64,000 nt of DNA from the NCBI GenBank assembly GCA_017439305.1, contig JAFSJK010000034.1, forward strand, positions 1-64,000. Reading direction: 5' to 3'. A model generated the notes under the pieces. The model was not told where the DNA came from, searched no databases, and was given only the letters and a program-made list of their open reading frames with translations. A program made the translations under genes and the position numbers. Below, in pieces: positions 44,851 through 54,041 of this stretch. Position 1 is the stretch's first letter. Each line of letters begins with the position of its first letter. Source of the DNA: Bacteroidales bacterium (lineage in GTDB: Bacteria > Bacteroidota > Bacteroidia > Bacteroidales > UBA932).

Positions 44851-46851
44851 ATGAAAAAGAATATTATACTGGTTCTCGGAATCGTAACCGCCTTCCTCGT
44901 TTCGGCCTGCGTCGACAAGTTCGCCGTCGGCGATGCCTTCCTGGAGAAGGCGCCGGGCGTCGACGTCAATATCGACACGGTATTCACGAGCGCGGAGTAC
45001 ACCCGCAACTTCCTCTGGAGCGCCTATGGACAGCTCTACTGCACCTACACGTCCGGAAACATGATGAACGGAGCCCCGATCGACGTGCTTTCCGATTCCT
45101 ATCACTGCTACTGCGGCTGGGGCGGTCCCATCCAGAGCTATTATCCGGGACTGCTGACCGAAGACGCCCAGGATACGGAAGACGGTAATTTCCAGGGCAA
45201 ATTCTCCTATTCCACTAAATACGGCGGACTGGGTTCCGACGCCGGCGGCCGTGTCTCCATCTACGAGACCGTGCGCAAGTGCTGGCAGATCATCGAGAAT
45301 ATCGACCGGGTCCCGGACATGTCCGACTCGGAGAAAAGCCGTCTCCGCGGCGAGGCCTACACCATCATGGCCAGCCGTTATTTCGACGCTTTCCGCAGCT
45401 TCGGCGGTCTGTGCCTGGCCAGGAAGGCCTACCCGGTGGGCGAGCATTTCACCGGCGGCCGTTCGACCGCGTGGCAGACGGTGGAGTTCATCGACTCCCT
45501 GATCGTCTGCGCCATCAATGAGCCCGGCTACATCTGGAACATCGCCGATGCGGACCAGGGCCGTTGGTCCGGCCGCCTCACGCGCGCTTCCGCCCGGGCG
45601 CTCCGCGCCAAGGTCTGGATGTTCGCCGCGTCCCCGCTGTTCAACGATTCCGAGCCTTACAGGAATTATGATGCCGGAAAGGAGACCGAATTCACGAACA
45701 TCGAGCATGTCTGGTTCGGAAAGAAGGATCCCGCCCTCTGGACCCGCTGCCTGCAGGCCTGCAACGATTTCTTCCAGGACAACGCTGCAAACGGTGACTA
45801 TTACAGGCTCATCCAGCCGGCCACGAACGACGAGATCGGATACCGGACGGCCTACCGCAGGGCGTACCGGTACCGCAACAACGAGACGAATCACGAGAAA
45901 CTGTTCGACGCCCACCCGACCCTCACCCTGTCCGACGGTGGCTGGGGCTGGGGCTGGCGCGGCTTCGCCCTCGACTGCCTCCGTCAGGGAGGCGCCGTCC
46001 CCACCAACGAACTGATGGAGTGCTTCGGCATGGCGGACGGCCGCAATTTCCCGTATGCCGACATCTACGGTCCCGGCAAGAATCCCCAGGGAATCGACAT
46101 GTTCGCCGACCGCGATCCGCGTCTGTATGAGACCATCCTGGTTCCCAGGCAGTCCCTGCCTGCCGGATTCGACTATGCCGGCCAGACCTATACGGACATC
46201 TGGGTCGGCGGCATGATGGACAAGAACAGTAATTTCAACAACAAGGACGATATCGCGAGCGGTTACTGTAAGTTCAAGTGGTTGCTCGACTATTATGGCG
46301 GCAACCGGTATGATGACGAATACATCGGCGTGCCTTACATCCGGCTGGCCGAGATGTATCTCATCCGGGCCGAAGCCCGTGCCGAAACCGGCGACCTCAA
46401 GGGCGCCCTGGACGACATCCATGTCGTTCGCAGCCGCGTCGGCCTGGGCCGCCTGGAGACGATGAATCCGGGCCTGAACCTGACCTCCAACAAGGAGAAC
46501 CTGATCGATGAGATCCTCCGTGAGCGCAACTGCGAGATCGGAGCCGAGTGCGGTGACCGCGTGTACGACATGATCCGCCGCAAGCGGGCCGACCTGTTCA
46601 CCAAGCGGCTCCACGAGATCCGGATCTACCGGCTCGACGAGAACGGCAACCGCATGACGGAAGGAGACCTGCAGTGGGATCCCACGACCCCTTGGCCGAA
46701 GTTCGAGTACGAGAAGCCGGACATCAAGGTCGGTGCCCGCGTATGGTGGGATCAGGGCGTGTCAGGCTTTGATACCAAGTGGTACCTGGACCCGGTCTCC
46801 CGTGTCGAGGTCCAGAAGAAATACGGTCTTACCCAGAATCCTGGTTGGTAA
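44851..46851 (+). CDS. xusB: SusD-like surface glycan-binding lipoprotein (XusB)
   Basis: 666 residues, larger than an average SusD (about 550). Lipoprotein signal MKKNIILVLGIVTAFLVSAC. SusD/RagB helical fold: an early segment FLWSAYGQLYC, TPR-like core (RLRGEAYTIMASRYFDAFRSFGGLCLARKAYP, RASARALRAKVWMFAASPLFND) and C-terminal YIRLAEMYLIRAEARAETGDLKGALDDIHVVRSRVGLG, ending LTQNPGW. Partner of XusA, 14 nt downstream of it. Confidence 0.92.
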   Translation: MKKNIILVLGIVTAFLVSACVDKFAVGDAFLEKAPGVDVNIDTVFTSAEYTRNFLWSAYGQLYCTYTSGNMMNGAPIDVLSDSYHCYCGWGGPIQSYYPGLLTEDAQDTEDGNFQGKFSYSTKYGGLGSDAGGRVSIYETVRKCWQIIENIDRVPDMSDSEKSRLRGEAYTIMASRYFDAFRSFGGLCLARKAYPVGEHFTGGRSTAWQTVEFIDSLIVCAINEPGYIWNIADADQGRWSGRLTRASARALRAKVWMFAASPLFNDSEPYRNYDAGKETEFTNIEHVWFGKKDPALWTRCLQACNDFFQDNAANGDYYRLIQPATNDEIGYRTAYRRAYRYRNNETNHEKLFDAHPTLTLSDGGWGWGWRGFALDCLRQGGAVPTNELMECFGMADGRNFPYADIYGPGKNPQGIDMFADRDPRLYETILVPRQSLPAGFDYAGQTYTDIWVGGMMDKNSNFNNKDDIASGYCKFKWLLDYYGGNRYDDEYIGVPYIRLAEMYLIRAEARAETGDLKGALDDIHVVRSRVGLGRLETMNPGLNLTSNKENLIDEILRERNCEIGAECGDRVYDMIRRKRADLFTKRLHEIRIYRLDENGNRMTEGDLQWDPTTPWPKFEYEKPDIKVGARVWWDQGVSGFDTKWYLDPVSRVEVQKKYGLTQNPGW

Positions 46852-46872
46852 CCAATAGAAACTTTCACGATT

Positions 46873-49704
46873 ATGAAATTACGCAATATACTTATATTCA
46901 GCCTGCTGGGATTCTGCGCAGCGCCTGTGACGGTGAGCGCCCAGGTCGAGTTGGGGGACAAGAAGACCCAGACGGTGGACTTGGGCTACGGCGTCGGGCA
47001 GTCGGAATTCCTTTCGACGGCGGCGACCTACACCATCACCGCCGAAGAGCTGAGCCGGACCTCGGCCATCAGCCTCGCCGATGCGCTCTATGGCAAACTC
47101 CTCGGCCTCACCGCCTTGCAGAACACCGGTTTCAAGGGTGAGGAAGGCAGGGGTGCCACCTTCAATATCCGGGGTGCCCAAACCACCGGTGAACGGGATA
47201 TCCTCATCCTGGTGGACGGCTTCGAACGTCCCATCGACCGTCTGACAGTGGAAGAGGTGGAAAGTGTCACCGTCCTCCGGGATGCCGCCGCCGTCGCCCT
47301 CTTCGGGCACGAAGGCATCAACGGTGTCCTCTATGTCAAGACCAAGCGCGGCCAGGCCGACAGCGGTTTCCACTTCAAGGCCGGCGCTTCCCACAAGATC
47401 CAGTTCGACCCGCAGATGGCGGAGATGGTGGATGCCTACGACTATGCCCGCGCGCTGAACACCGCCCGCATCAACGACGGACTCAATCCGGCCTATACGA
47501 ATGCCGAAGTGAGGAAGTTCCGCAGCGGCAGCGATCCGTTCGTGTATCCGAACGTGGACTGGAAGAACGAAGTCTTCAAGAATACGGCCCACGAGACCAA
47601 AGCCTATATCTCCATGTACGGCGGTTCGGACAAGGTGGAGTATTATACCCTCCTCGACTATACGGACGCCCGCGGACTTTACAAGTACCCCGACCAGGGG
47701 GACTGGAATTCCCAGCTCAAGTATTCCAAGGCGTCGATCCGCACCAACGTGGATTTCCAGGTCACCAGCACGACCCGGGTCCGGACCAACCTCTATGCCC
47801 TGTTCATGGAGACCAACGGCGTTCCGAACCTGAACTCCAATGATGCCTGGTGGCATCTGTACAAGGTGCCGGCCCTGGCATTCCCCATCCGGACGCTTCC
47901 TGTCACCAAGATGGACCCCGCGACCGGTGAGGAGATGACGATCCCCAGCGTATGGGGCGGCAGCCAGGCGTACGGAGACTTCAACCTGGTCGCCAAGGCG
48001 CAGGGTACGGGTTTCACCAAGACCCATCAGCGCCAGATTTGGGCGGACATCGCGCTGGAGCAGGACCTGGACTTCTTCCTGGATGGCTTGAAGTTCTATG
48101 TCGGCGGCTCCTATGACAACGCTTCCAATACCTACGAGAACCGCACGAAGGGCTATCAGTACGGCTGGAACTACTACAATGCCGCCGGCGTCCTGGATGC
48201 CGAGGTCATGGGTACGGTCGAGGACAAGCTCGTATTCAATTACTGGGTGGATTCCCAGTGGCGTATCGGAACGGTGAACGCCGGTCTCAAATACGCCACC
48301 CGCTTCGCAAACGGTGACGGACTCTCCCTGAATGCCGGTTACGACATGAAGAGCGAGATCCGGGACGAGCGGAGCAATACCTGGTACCGTGAAAACTGGC
48401 ATCTGGCCACGCACTACGACCACGCCGACCGGTTCATGGTCGACCTGGTCCTCGCGGCCAACGGCTCCAACCGCTCCTATCCCGCCAAATGGGCGTTCTC
48501 CCCGACGCTGGGCCTGGGTTGGATCTATGCGGACAATCCGTCCTCCGACTTGCTGAATTACGGAAAGCTCCGCCTTTCCGGCGGTATCCAGCATACCGAC
48601 TATGTCCCGCGGCCCGGCCTGTGGCTGGCTGCCTGGAACGATTCCCATGGCCAGTTCTGGTATGGAACGAATTTCACGAGTTCCTGGGGTGCCTTCCTGA
48701 CCCGGTTCCCGACGTCCGATTTCTCCCAGGAGGCCGCCTACAAGGCCAACCTCGGAACGGATATGCGGATTGCGAACCGGCTCGACTTCACCGTCGACGT
48801 CTTCTACCAGCAGCGCCGCAACATCCTCGTGAACGCCGCTTCGCTGAATTCGGACGTGGTGGGTATCCAGTCTTCCTTCGACGACAAGGGCGTGGTGGCC
48901 AGCTATGGCCTGGAAATGGGCGCCCGCTATGCGAAGACCTTCGACAATGGTTTCCACCTGGACTTCAGCGACATGCTGACCATTTCGAAGAGCCGGATCC
49001 TGGACTGGATCGAAAGCCCTGCCTTCCCGAACCTCTCCGTCATCGGCGGACCGGCCGATGCGGAACGCGGACTCTTGGCCGATGGTTTCTTCCGGTCCCA
49101 GGACGAAATTGACAACAGCCCCCTGCAGCAGTTCGGCCAGGTGAAGGTCGGCGACATCCGGTACAAGGATGTCAATGAGGACGGCGTCATCAATGAGAAC
49201 GACTATGTGGCGATGGAGCACGGCAATGCTTTCCCTGCCCTGAACCATTCCTTCAATTTCGGCATGGAGTACAAGGGCTTCGGCCTCAGTGCCACCCTCC
49301 AGGGTGCTGCCTGGCAGGTCAAGAACCTCCGCTTTGTCGACGGTGTCTGGGGAGCGCTTTCCGACAACCGGAACCTCTCCCGGGAGTATTATGACCATTG
49401 CTTCGACACGGTCGGTGCGGATGCCCTGTATCCGCGTCTTTCCACTACGAACGTCGCCAACAATGCGCAGAACTCCACCATCTGGTACCGCGACGTGAAG
49501 TGGCTCAAGCTCCGTGACTGCGAACTGTATTACAAGCTTCCCGCCTCGTTGCTCGGCCGCATGAAGGTGTCCGACGCCAAGCTGTACGTCCAGGGCCAGA
49601 ACCTCCTGTCCTTCGGCACTGTGGCCGCCATGGACGCCGAGAACCTCAACACGGGCTACCCCGTGATGAAGGCGGTGACGATGGGCCTTTCCGTTGTATT
49701 CTAA
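46873..49704 (+). CDS. xusC: Second SusC-like TonB-dependent transporter (XusC)
   Basis: 943 residues. Signal peptide MKLRNILIFSLLGFCAAPVTVSAQ, then the plug domain almost at once (DALYGKLLGLTALQNTG, FNIRGAQTTGERDILILVDGFERP) and a barrel ending MGLSVVF. It lacks the N-terminal carboxypeptidase-like domain present in XusA, the usual difference between the two xus transporters. The barrel strands diverge from XusA, so it probably takes a different class of xylo-oligosaccharide. Confidence 0.92.
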   Translation: MKLRNILIFSLLGFCAAPVTVSAQVELGDKKTQTVDLGYGVGQSEFLSTAATYTITAEELSRTSAISLADALYGKLLGLTALQNTGFKGEEGRGATFNIRGAQTTGERDILILVDGFERPIDRLTVEEVESVTVLRDAAAVALFGHEGINGVLYVKTKRGQADSGFHFKAGASHKIQFDPQMAEMVDAYDYARALNTARINDGLNPAYTNAEVRKFRSGSDPFVYPNVDWKNEVFKNTAHETKAYISMYGGSDKVEYYTLLDYTDARGLYKYPDQGDWNSQLKYSKASIRTNVDFQVTSTTRVRTNLYALFMETNGVPNLNSNDAWWHLYKVPALAFPIRTLPVTKMDPATGEEMTIPSVWGGSQAYGDFNLVAKAQGTGFTKTHQRQIWADIALEQDLDFFLDGLKFYVGGSYDNASNTYENRTKGYQYGWNYYNAAGVLDAEVMGTVEDKLVFNYWVDSQWRIGTVNAGLKYATRFANGDGLSLNAGYDMKSEIRDERSNTWYRENWHLATHYDHADRFMVDLVLAANGSNRSYPAKWAFSPTLGLGWIYADNPSSDLLNYGKLRLSGGIQHTDYVPRPGLWLAAWNDSHGQFWYGTNFTSSWGAFLTRFPTSDFSQEAAYKANLGTDMRIANRLDFTVDVFYQQRRNILVNAASLNSDVVGIQSSFDDKGVVASYGLEMGARYAKTFDNGFHLDFSDMLTISKSRILDWIESPAFPNLSVIGGPADAERGLLADGFFRSQDEIDNSPLQQFGQVKVGDIRYKDVNEDGVINENDYVAMEHGNAFPALNHSFNFGMEYKGFGLSATLQGAAWQVKNLRFVDGVWGALSDNRNLSREYYDHCFDTVGADALYPRLSTTNVANNAQNSTIWYRDVKWLKLRDCELYYKLPASLLGRMKVSDAKLYVQGQNLLSFGTVAAMDAENLNTGYPVMKAVTMGLSVVF

Positions 49705-49718
49705 TAAAGGATTGAATC

Positions 49719-51395
49719 ATGAAACTAGACAGAATCGCTATATTCATTCTCGCCTGTCTCATCCCGGCCTCGTGCGTCGACCTCAACTATACCGAGGAGA
49801 CCACGCGTGACGAAGAGTGGACCTATGAATACTTCGAGAATGGTATCAAGAACATGGTATTCGACGTTTACGCCCAGGTCTACAACAACGAATTCGGGAA
49901 CAACAGCGCCTATTTCCTGGCCAGTGCCACCGACGAGGCCCAGTATGCGCTGGAGACCGGTGCCGTGAACAACTATGTCAACGGCGGTTGGAGCCCTGCC
50001 AACCCCTATTCGAACATCTGGACGAAGTCCTACACGGCCATTGCCGATGTCTGCATGTATCTGGAGAAACTGGATGAAGCGGACATCACGGAATGGCAGT
50101 ACAATCCGGATTATTCTCTCTGGGTCCAGCAGATGGAACTGTTCCCGTATGAGCTCCGTTTCCTCCGGGCCTACTTCTATTTTGAACTGTTCCGTACATA
50201 CGGCGATGTCCCGCTGGTGACGACGACGCTCACCAATGCGCAGGCGAACAGCATCACCCGCACGCCGGCCGACCAGATCGTGAAGTTCATCGTGGACGAG
50301 TTGGACGAGATCGCCCCTTACCTGCCGGTCACCTATCTTACGGAGGTGAACAGCGAGGTCGGGCGTGCCACCCGCATCGCGGCCTATGCCCTGAAAGCCC
50401 GTACGCTGCTGTATGCGGCCTCTCCGCTGTTCAACCCCACGGGTGACAAGTCCAAGTGGGAGAAGGCGGCCGAAGCCTGCAAATTCATCCTGGACAATGC
50501 GGGCAACTGGGGCCTGAAACTCAGCGCCTACGGTTCTCTCTGGGGCCACGATGCCTTCTACAACCCGGAGCTGATCTTCGGACTCGGCCGCGGTGAGGAC
50601 AACGCTTTCGAGATGGCCAACTATCCGGTCGGCGTCGAGAACGGCTCCTCCGGCAACTGCCCGACGCAGAGCCTCGTGGACCAGTATGAGTTCCAGGATA
50701 ACGGTGAGACTTTCCGGTCGCGTTATCCCGGCAGCATCGACCTTTCCGTCGTGAATCCCTATGAGGGACTGGATCCCCGCTTCGCCCTCACGGTCGTGAA
50801 GAACGGCGACAGCTGGCCTACCAACAATGCCCAGAAGAAGGCGATCGAAACTTTCACCGGCGGATTCAACGCCTCCCCGAAGTACGGCGCCACACCTACG
50901 GGTTATTATCTGCGCAAGTATGTCGACGGTTCCTGCGTCACGACGGCTGACAACCAGACCACCCGGCGTCACACCTGGATCATTTTCCGCCTGGGCGAGT
51001 TCTATCTCGACTATGCCGAGGCCGTGTTCAACGCTACGGGAAGCGCCAATGACGCCACCTATGGCCTGACGGCGAACGAAGCCGTCAACAAACTCCGGGA
51101 GCGTGCCGACATCCAGATGCCGAAGTTCACCGAGGACGGTGCCGCCTGGGTCGCGCGTTACGAGCGCGAGCGCCTGGTGGAACTGGCCTTCGAGAACCAC
51201 CGTTTCTGGGATGTGCGCCGCTGGAAGAAGGGTCCTGAGTATTTCCGGACCATCCAGGTCGCGAACATCAACAGTTCCCTGCAGCTCACCCGTTCCACGG
51301 TCAACCGCCAGTGGGATGACAAGTACTACTTCTATCCGATTCCGCAGACGGAGCTGAAGAAGAACCCCAACCTCACCCAGAATCAGGGATGGTAG
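49719..51395 (+). CDS. xusD: Second SusD-like lipoprotein (XusD)
   Basis: 558 residues, standard SusD length. Lipoprotein signal MKLDRIAIFILACLIPASC. SusD/RagB features: FPYELRFLRAYFYFELFRTYGDVPLVT, TRIAAYALKARTLLYAASPLFN, FRLGEFYLDYAEAVFNATG, ERLVELAFENHRFWDVRRWKKGPEYF, ending NLTQNQGW. Partner of XusC, 14 nt downstream of it. Confidence 0.94.
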   Translation: MKLDRIAIFILACLIPASCVDLNYTEETTRDEEWTYEYFENGIKNMVFDVYAQVYNNEFGNNSAYFLASATDEAQYALETGAVNNYVNGGWSPANPYSNIWTKSYTAIADVCMYLEKLDEADITEWQYNPDYSLWVQQMELFPYELRFLRAYFYFELFRTYGDVPLVTTTLTNAQANSITRTPADQIVKFIVDELDEIAPYLPVTYLTEVNSEVGRATRIAAYALKARTLLYAASPLFNPTGDKSKWEKAAEACKFILDNAGNWGLKLSAYGSLWGHDAFYNPELIFGLGRGEDNAFEMANYPVGVENGSSGNCPTQSLVDQYEFQDNGETFRSRYPGSIDLSVVNPYEGLDPRFALTVVKNGDSWPTNNAQKKAIETFTGGFNASPKYGATPTGYYLRKYVDGSCVTTADNQTTRRHTWIIFRLGEFYLDYAEAVFNATGSANDATYGLTANEAVNKLRERADIQMPKFTEDGAAWVARYERERLVELAFENHRFWDVRRWKKGPEYFRTIQVANINSSLQLTRSTVNRQWDDKYYFYPIPQTELKKNPNLTQNQGW

Positions 51396-51415
51396 TATTT
51401 TTAAGGATTTCGATT

Positions 51416-53974
51416 ATGAAGAAGATATTTGCATATATTGGATGGGTGCTGACCGTCGTCCTGCTCGGCACGCTGGCGGCCTGCAACCCCAAGGAGATCG
51501 ACGAATCGGCCGACCTCGGGCTGAACATCAAGGTGTTCTTTCCGACCAAGGTCGTCGCCGGGCAGCCGATGACCATCAACGGCTCCGGTTTTTCGGACGT
51601 AACGCAGATCGTGTTCCCGGGTGACGTCACTGTCACCGACTTCGAGAAGGTCGGCGGCGGGATGATCCGCGTCATCGCCCCGTCCGGCATCGCCGCCGAA
51701 GGCGGTAAGCTGATTGTCCGGACCGCTTCCGAGCAGGCGGAGTCCCGGGTACCGCTCACCCTGGGCAATACCGTCGTTTCCGGTTTCTCCAAGCAGGAGG
51801 GCGAGGACATCTCGGGTGGCGAGCAGCTGACCGTTTTCGGTACCGACCTCGAGTTCATCTGCCGGGCCGAACTGATTGACTCCGAAGGTAATCCACTGAT
51901 CCTCGAGGACGAGCAGTTCCACCGCAAGGGCACGAACACGGTGATTATCACCATCCCGAAACAGATTTTCGAGGGGACCTGGGTCGGCAAGCTCTACACC
52001 TTTGACGGAAAGGAGATTCTGCTGCCGGAGCTGAACTACAAGCCGGGTGGCGGTCACTGGGAGACTGTCAAGACGGTCTTCTGGACGAACGACGATCCCG
52101 AGGGACATGGTCCGGCCAACTGGAACGGCACGTACCGCTTCGCCCTGGAGGGTCACGACGGTGCCAACGAGTGTATCGCGGAGCTCCCGCAGGATGTCTG
52201 GGACATCATCAAGAACGGCACGTTCTACGCGACATTCCAGCTGGATCCGAACTGGTACCAGATCCGCATCACCAACGGTCACTGGTCCGTGCAGTGGCAG
52301 GGTGCCGACAACGACTTCAAGCCCGGCAACATGGACGACCAGCTCATTCCGAACGAAGACGGAACGCGCACGCTCGAAATCACCTTCGGCAGCGATCCGC
52401 TGGTGGAGACGCTCGACGATAAGCACCTGCTCTTCACGGGTAGCGGCAACACGCTGATGGAACTCTTCTCCCTGGAAGAGGTCTGGATCGACGACGGAGG
52501 TGAAACCGGTCCCGTTCAAGAGGTTATCTGGACGAACGAGACGGGTGAAGGCCCGGCCGATTGGGGTAACTTGAATTACCGCTTCGGCCTGGACGGTCAC
52601 GACGGCAACAACGAGTGTGATGCGACCTTCCCGCAGGAGATTTGGAACCGGATCAAGTCCGAGACGTTCTATGCGCTGATCGAGGGTGCTTCCCCGCAGA
52701 TCCGTATCACGGACGGCTGGTGGTCCGCCAATCTCACGCCGGATGACATCAAGCCCGGCAGCGACCTGCTCATCGACAATGGCGACGGAACCTGGACCAT
52801 CGTGGTCAACCTGAGCGGTGCCGACGCGCTTCTTGCCGTGCTGGATGCCCAGCATCTGCTCTTCACCGGCGGAGGATTCACCCTGCTGAAACTCTTCTTC
52901 CAGGAGGGTGGTCCCACTCCTCCTGGCGGCGGTGGTGACGAACCTGGCGGCGGCGATGAACCTGGCGGCGGCGATGAACCCATCAAGACGGAGGGAACCG
53001 TCATCTGGAATACGGAAACGGCGTTTGCCGACTGGAGCGCCACCATCCTCATCGGCCCCGAGAAGTTTGCCGATGCCCAGGAGGGAGACATCATCCGCGT
53101 GTACCTTAAAGACAAGGGCAGTGACTACAATCCGATCTTCAAGCATGCGGAAGACTGGTCCGACTGGTCCGAGTTCCAGGGTGCTAAGGTGGACGGTGAC
53201 GGATACTTCGAGGCCGCGATTCCGGCCGGTGCGCTGGACGAACTGAAGTCCAAGGGTCTGCGTTTCCAGGGTGTCGGTTTCACTATCGCTGCGGTAACGC
53301 TCATCGGGAGCGGTCCCGAGACGGAAGGAACCGTCATCTGGGATACGGTCACCGCGTTTGACAGTTGGAACGCGACCATCCTCATCGGCCCCGAGAAGTT
53401 TGCCGACGCCAAGGAGGGTGACATCGTCCGTGTGTACCTCAAGGACAAGAACAGCGACTACCTTCCGATCTTCAAGCATGCGGAGGACTGGTCCGACTGG
53501 ACCGAGTTCCAGAGTGCGAAGGTGGACGGAGACGGGTACTTCGAGGCTCCGGTTCCGGCCGGTGCGCTGGACGAGCTGACGTCCAAGGGCTTGCGTTTCC
53601 AGGGTGTCGGTTTCACGGTCGCTGCGGTGACGCTGATCCCGGGTCCTCCTCAGTATGAGGGAACCGTCATCTGGGATACGGAAACGGTGTTTGCGGACTG
53701 GAGCGCCACCATCCTCATCGGTGCCGACCGGTTTGCCGACGCCCAGGAGGGCAACATCATCCGTGTGTATACCAAGGACAAGGGCAGTGACTACAATCCG
53801 ATCTTCAAGCACGAGAACTGGAGCGACTGGACGGAATTCCAGGGTCAGAAAGAAGAAGGCGACGGGTACTTCGAGGCTCCGGTTCCGGCCGGCGCGCTGG
53901 ACGAACTCCGGTCCACCGGCCTCCGTTTTCAGGGCGTCGGATTCACCATTGTCAAAGTGACCATGATCCCGTAA
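51416..53974 (+). CDS. xusE: Multi-module surface glycan-binding lipoprotein (XusE position)
   Basis: 852 residues, from ATG 51416 (lipoprotein signal ending LAAC). Two IPT/TIG immunoglobulin-like domains (about 30-195). Then two modules of about 140 residues of the pattern VIWTN...GPADW...GHDG.NEC...PQ..W..I...LLFTG.G.TL. Then a Pro/Gly/Asp-Glu linker (GGGDEPGGGDEP), then three nearly identical 111-residue modules (GTVIWDT...FADWSATILIG...HAEDWSDWTEFQ...LRFQGVGFTIAAVTLI). All five end in the same strand motif and are probably carbohydrate-binding beta-sandwiches rich in exposed Trp. Xus-type SGBPs usually carry fewer modules, so this one is expanded. Confidence 0.85.
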   Translation: MKKIFAYIGWVLTVVLLGTLAACNPKEIDESADLGLNIKVFFPTKVVAGQPMTINGSGFSDVTQIVFPGDVTVTDFEKVGGGMIRVIAPSGIAAEGGKLIVRTASEQAESRVPLTLGNTVVSGFSKQEGEDISGGEQLTVFGTDLEFICRAELIDSEGNPLILEDEQFHRKGTNTVIITIPKQIFEGTWVGKLYTFDGKEILLPELNYKPGGGHWETVKTVFWTNDDPEGHGPANWNGTYRFALEGHDGANECIAELPQDVWDIIKNGTFYATFQLDPNWYQIRITNGHWSVQWQGADNDFKPGNMDDQLIPNEDGTRTLEITFGSDPLVETLDDKHLLFTGSGNTLMELFSLEEVWIDDGGETGPVQEVIWTNETGEGPADWGNLNYRFGLDGHDGNNECDATFPQEIWNRIKSETFYALIEGASPQIRITDGWWSANLTPDDIKPGSDLLIDNGDGTWTIVVNLSGADALLAVLDAQHLLFTGGGFTLLKLFFQEGGPTPPGGGGDEPGGGDEPGGGDEPIKTEGTVIWNTETAFADWSATILIGPEKFADAQEGDIIRVYLKDKGSDYNPIFKHAEDWSDWSEFQGAKVDGDGYFEAAIPAGALDELKSKGLRFQGVGFTIAAVTLIGSGPETEGTVIWDTVTAFDSWNATILIGPEKFADAKEGDIVRVYLKDKNSDYLPIFKHAEDWSDWTEFQSAKVDGDGYFEAPVPAGALDELTSKGLRFQGVGFTVAAVTLIPGPPQYEGTVIWDTETVFADWSATILIGADRFADAQEGNIIRVYTKDKGSDYNPIFKHENWSDWTEFQGQKEEGDGYFEAPVPAGALDELRSTGLRFQGVGFTIVKVTMIP
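52992..53974 (+). repeat. Three tandem 333-bp coding repeats in xusE
   Basis: The start motif GGAACCGTCATCTGG recurs with exactly 333-bp spacing (GAACCG at 52995, 53328 and 53661). DNA and protein remain closely similar across copies, pointing to recent duplication or gene conversion. Confidence 0.9.
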
Positions 53975-53999
53975 GTGTCTGTTGGTTAATGTAAGGAAA

Positions 54000-54027
54000 G
54001 AAGGCTGGCCGAATCCGGCCGGCCTTC
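54000..54027 (+). other. Intercistronic hairpin between xusE and xyn10
   Basis: 12-bp stem GAAGGCTGGCCG / CGGCCGGCCTTC with one T-G wobble and a 4-nt loop, 15 nt before the xylanase start. No T-run follows, so it may act as a partial terminator or an mRNA stabiliser within the operon. Confidence 0.6.
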
Positions 54028-54041
54028 TCTCAAAAAGGAAT

